Shown: one piece after another, positions 62,607-64,000 of the stretch | Layout: the number at the start of each line of letters is the position of its first letter | Numbering within the stretch: the stretch's first letter is position 1 | Assembly (NCBI GenBank): GCA_937930845.1 | Contig: CALHBJ010000001.1 | Location: 620,001 to 684,000 of the forward strand | Length of the DNA: 64,000 bases | From: an uncultured Rhizobiaceae group bacterium | Lineage (GTDB): Bacteria; Pseudomonadota; Alphaproteobacteria; Rhizobiales; Rhizobiaceae | Direction of reading: 5' to 3' | Program-made: the position numbers and the translations under genes | Notes under the pieces: model-generated | The model's database searches: none | Told to the model about the DNA's origin: nothing | The model's input: only the letters and a program-made list of their open reading frames with translations

Positions 62607-63990
62607 ATTGTTCACGATATTTCTGCACCACGCGCAACGCGATGACGTTCAAGCAAAGGGTAATGACAAACAGCACCAGCCCCAGGGCGAAAGCAGCCAG
62701 CGTCTTGGCGCTGTCAAACTCCTGATCGCCCACCAGCAAGGTCACGATTTGCACTGTTACGGTTGTCACCGCTTCCAGCGGGTTGATTGTCAAATTGGCC
62801 GCAAGACCGGCGGCCATGACGACAATCATGGTTTCACCCACAGCCCGCGACACGGCCAGCAACATGGCAGACACGATGCCCGGCAGGGCGGCAGGCAACA
62901 CAACCCGGCGGATTGTTTCAGACTTGGTTGCGCCCAGCCCGGCAGACCCATCGCGCAGGGATTGGGGCACCGCATTGATGACATCGTCTGACAGGGATGA
63001 AACGAAGGGAATGATCATGATGCCCATGACAAGACCCGCAGCCAGGGCGGATTCCGATGATACTGACAGGCCGATGCTTTCACCCCATCCGCGAATGGCA
63101 GGGGCCACGGTGAGCGCTGCGAAAAAACCGTAAACCACGGTTGGCACACCGGCGAGAATTTCAAGCAACGGCTTTGCCACCGCGCGAAAACGATCGCTGG
63201 CATAGTCGGACAGATAGATTGCCGACATCAACCCGATAGGCGCAGCCACGGACATGGCAATCAGGGTAATCAACAGGGTTCCTGCAAACAGGGGAACCGC
63301 ACCAAAGACAATCGAATTATCGGCTGAAGACGCATCGCTGCCGGCAGCTTCAAAGGCACTTTGGGGAGACCAGTGAATGCCAAACAGAAAGTCAAAGATT
63401 GAAACCTGTCCAAAGAAGCGCAGGGATTCAAAAATCAATGAAAAAACAATGCCGATCGTGGTGAAAATGGCCACGGCCGCACACGCAATCAGGCCGCCGC
63501 GAATGACCCGTTCAACCACGTGGCGGGCGCGTTTGACCGGAGTAATTTGCCGGAAAGCATAGAAAAACCCGGCCAACGCCAGGGCACAGATACAGATGCT
63601 GAGAAGCAGTGAGGATGTCGCTTGCAGGGACGCAACCAGTTGCGCGGCCTGTTCTTTGGCTTCGTCGCGAAAGCTGACAACACCGCCATTGGCAATGGCC
63701 AATGCATCACGGACAAATGCCTCGACCTGCGGTGTGGTCATCTGATCCAGAGCGTTGGAAAAATTCGACCGGATCGCGCCGTCGATCATTCGTTGGGCAA
63801 TCACATTCCATAACGGCATTATCAGCATGGCGGGCAGCGCTGTGAAAATGGCCGTGTAGAAACCGTGATAGGACGGCCTTGAATGCAACTTGGTCACCGC
63901 ACCATCCACGACTGCGTAAGCTCGTTTGCGGCCCATTCCATAGGCAGCAAAGGCGGCAATGATCACAATCAGGAAGAGTGTCAGGGACAT
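62599..63990 (-). CDS. pstC: Phosphate ABC transporter permease PstC
   Basis: 463 aa, longer than the E. coli protein. An N-terminal extension has two or three helices (LTLFLIVIIAAFAAYGMGRK, FTALPAMLIMPLWNVIAQRM) before the typical PstC start (GIVFSLIFESLRFFGQVSIF). PstC landmarks: LFGIHWSPQ, VPLFAGTLLITLIAMSVAAP, LEILAGVPTVVYGFFAAL, and the EAA loop RDGSAGLGATKSETIRRVVL. Only about 10 bases upstream are in the window, so a Pho box cannot be assessed. Confidence 0.94.
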   Translation of the reverse strand: MSLTLFLIVIIAAFAAYGMGRKRAYAVVDGAVTKLHSRPSYHGFYTAIFTALPAMLIMPLWNVIAQRMIDGAIRSNFSNALDQMTTPQVEAFVRDALAIANGGVVSFRDEAKEQAAQLVASLQATSSLLLSICICALALAGFFYAFRQITPVKRARHVVERVIRGGLIACAAVAIFTTIGIVFSLIFESLRFFGQVSIFDFLFGIHWSPQSAFEAAGSDASSADNSIVFGAVPLFAGTLLITLIAMSVAAPIGLMSAIYLSDYASDRFRAVAKPLLEILAGVPTVVYGFFAALTVAPAIRGWGESIGLSVSSESALAAGLVMGIMIIPFVSSLSDDVINAVPQSLRDGSAGLGATKSETIRRVVLPAALPGIVSAMLLAVSRAVGETMIVVMAAGLAANLTINPLEAVTTVTVQIVTLLVGDQEFDSAKTLAAFALGLVLFVITLCLNVIALRVVQKYREQYD

Positions 63991-64000
63991 ATTTGGGTTT

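Noticed and set aside
1-64000. CRISPR arrays, tRNA, rRNA and riboswitches
   Set aside because: I scanned the intergenic regions by eye and saw no spaced repeats, cloverleaf sequences or known riboswitch cores; short or degenerate ones could be missed.

Overview
The window looks like part of an alphaproteobacterial chromosome, probably from a marine, aerobic heterotroph of the Hyphomicrobiales or Rhodobacterales type. The evidence is the gene families: a PhaR-type polyhydroxyalkanoate (PHA) regulator, a DmdA-like protein of dimethylsulfoniopropionate (DMSP) demethylation, a PstA with a long periplasmic insertion, an AqpS/ArsC arsenic pair and an alphaproteobacterial Zur box. Base composition is moderately GC-rich by eye, except for an AT-richer block at about 1.93-6.5 kb. 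I saw no rRNA, tRNA, CRISPR array, integrase or complete insertion sequence. Genes are dense and fall into functional blocks.

Layout. 0-2 kb: the end of an FAD dehydrogenase, an Mpo1-like membrane protein and a TIM-barrel isomerase. 2.3-6.2 kb: a candidate conflict/defence module made of a TIR-like NACHT NTPase, an overlapping small partner and a divergent membrane protein. 6.5-14.4 kb: alanine dehydrogenase with an Lrp regulator, a DsbA/HCCA isomerase, a Crp/Fnr regulator divergent from an exported protein, a four-carbon sugar-acid kinase, aqpS-arsC and a DmdA-like gene. 14.6-25.4 kb: a PHA region with succinate-semialdehyde dehydrogenase, a hydrolase, PhaR, a phasin, a 2-oxoglutarate decarboxylase/acetolactate synthase-like ThDP enzyme, an Fe-alcohol dehydrogenase, a class III PHA synthase (PhaE+PhaC) and a fused CoA-transferase. 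25.4-26.4 kb: an AbrB-family membrane protein.

26.4-39.3 kb: a self-sufficient reductive dehalogenase-like protein, SelO and PaaK on one strand, diverging from paaZ-paaX-paaABCDE, with two matching operator palindromes. 39.3-43.3 kb: hemC, zur, znuB and znuC, divergent from znuA across a Zur box. 43.5-48.1 kb: an acyl-CoA ligase, an MFS transporter, and two exported Cys proteins with a SCO-like copper protein. 48.2-53.6 kb: a branched-chain amino-acid (Liv) ABC transporter whose LivF carries a histone-H1-like tail. 53.9-58.5 kb: glpD, ggt and a HisD paralogue. 58.5-64 kb: pstCAB-phoU-phoB.

Two hypotheses stand out. First, the PHA block encodes every step needed for 2-oxoglutarate to succinate semialdehyde to 4-hydroxybutyrate to 4-hydroxybutyryl-CoA to poly(4-hydroxybutyrate), plus succinate-semialdehyde dehydrogenase for re-use; PhaR-like operators lie in the promoters of phaR and of the phasin/ThDP gene pair. 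Second, the dehalogenase beside the phenylacetate pathway suggests removal of halogen from aromatic acids before or during Paa catabolism. Both are inferences from family membership and gene order.
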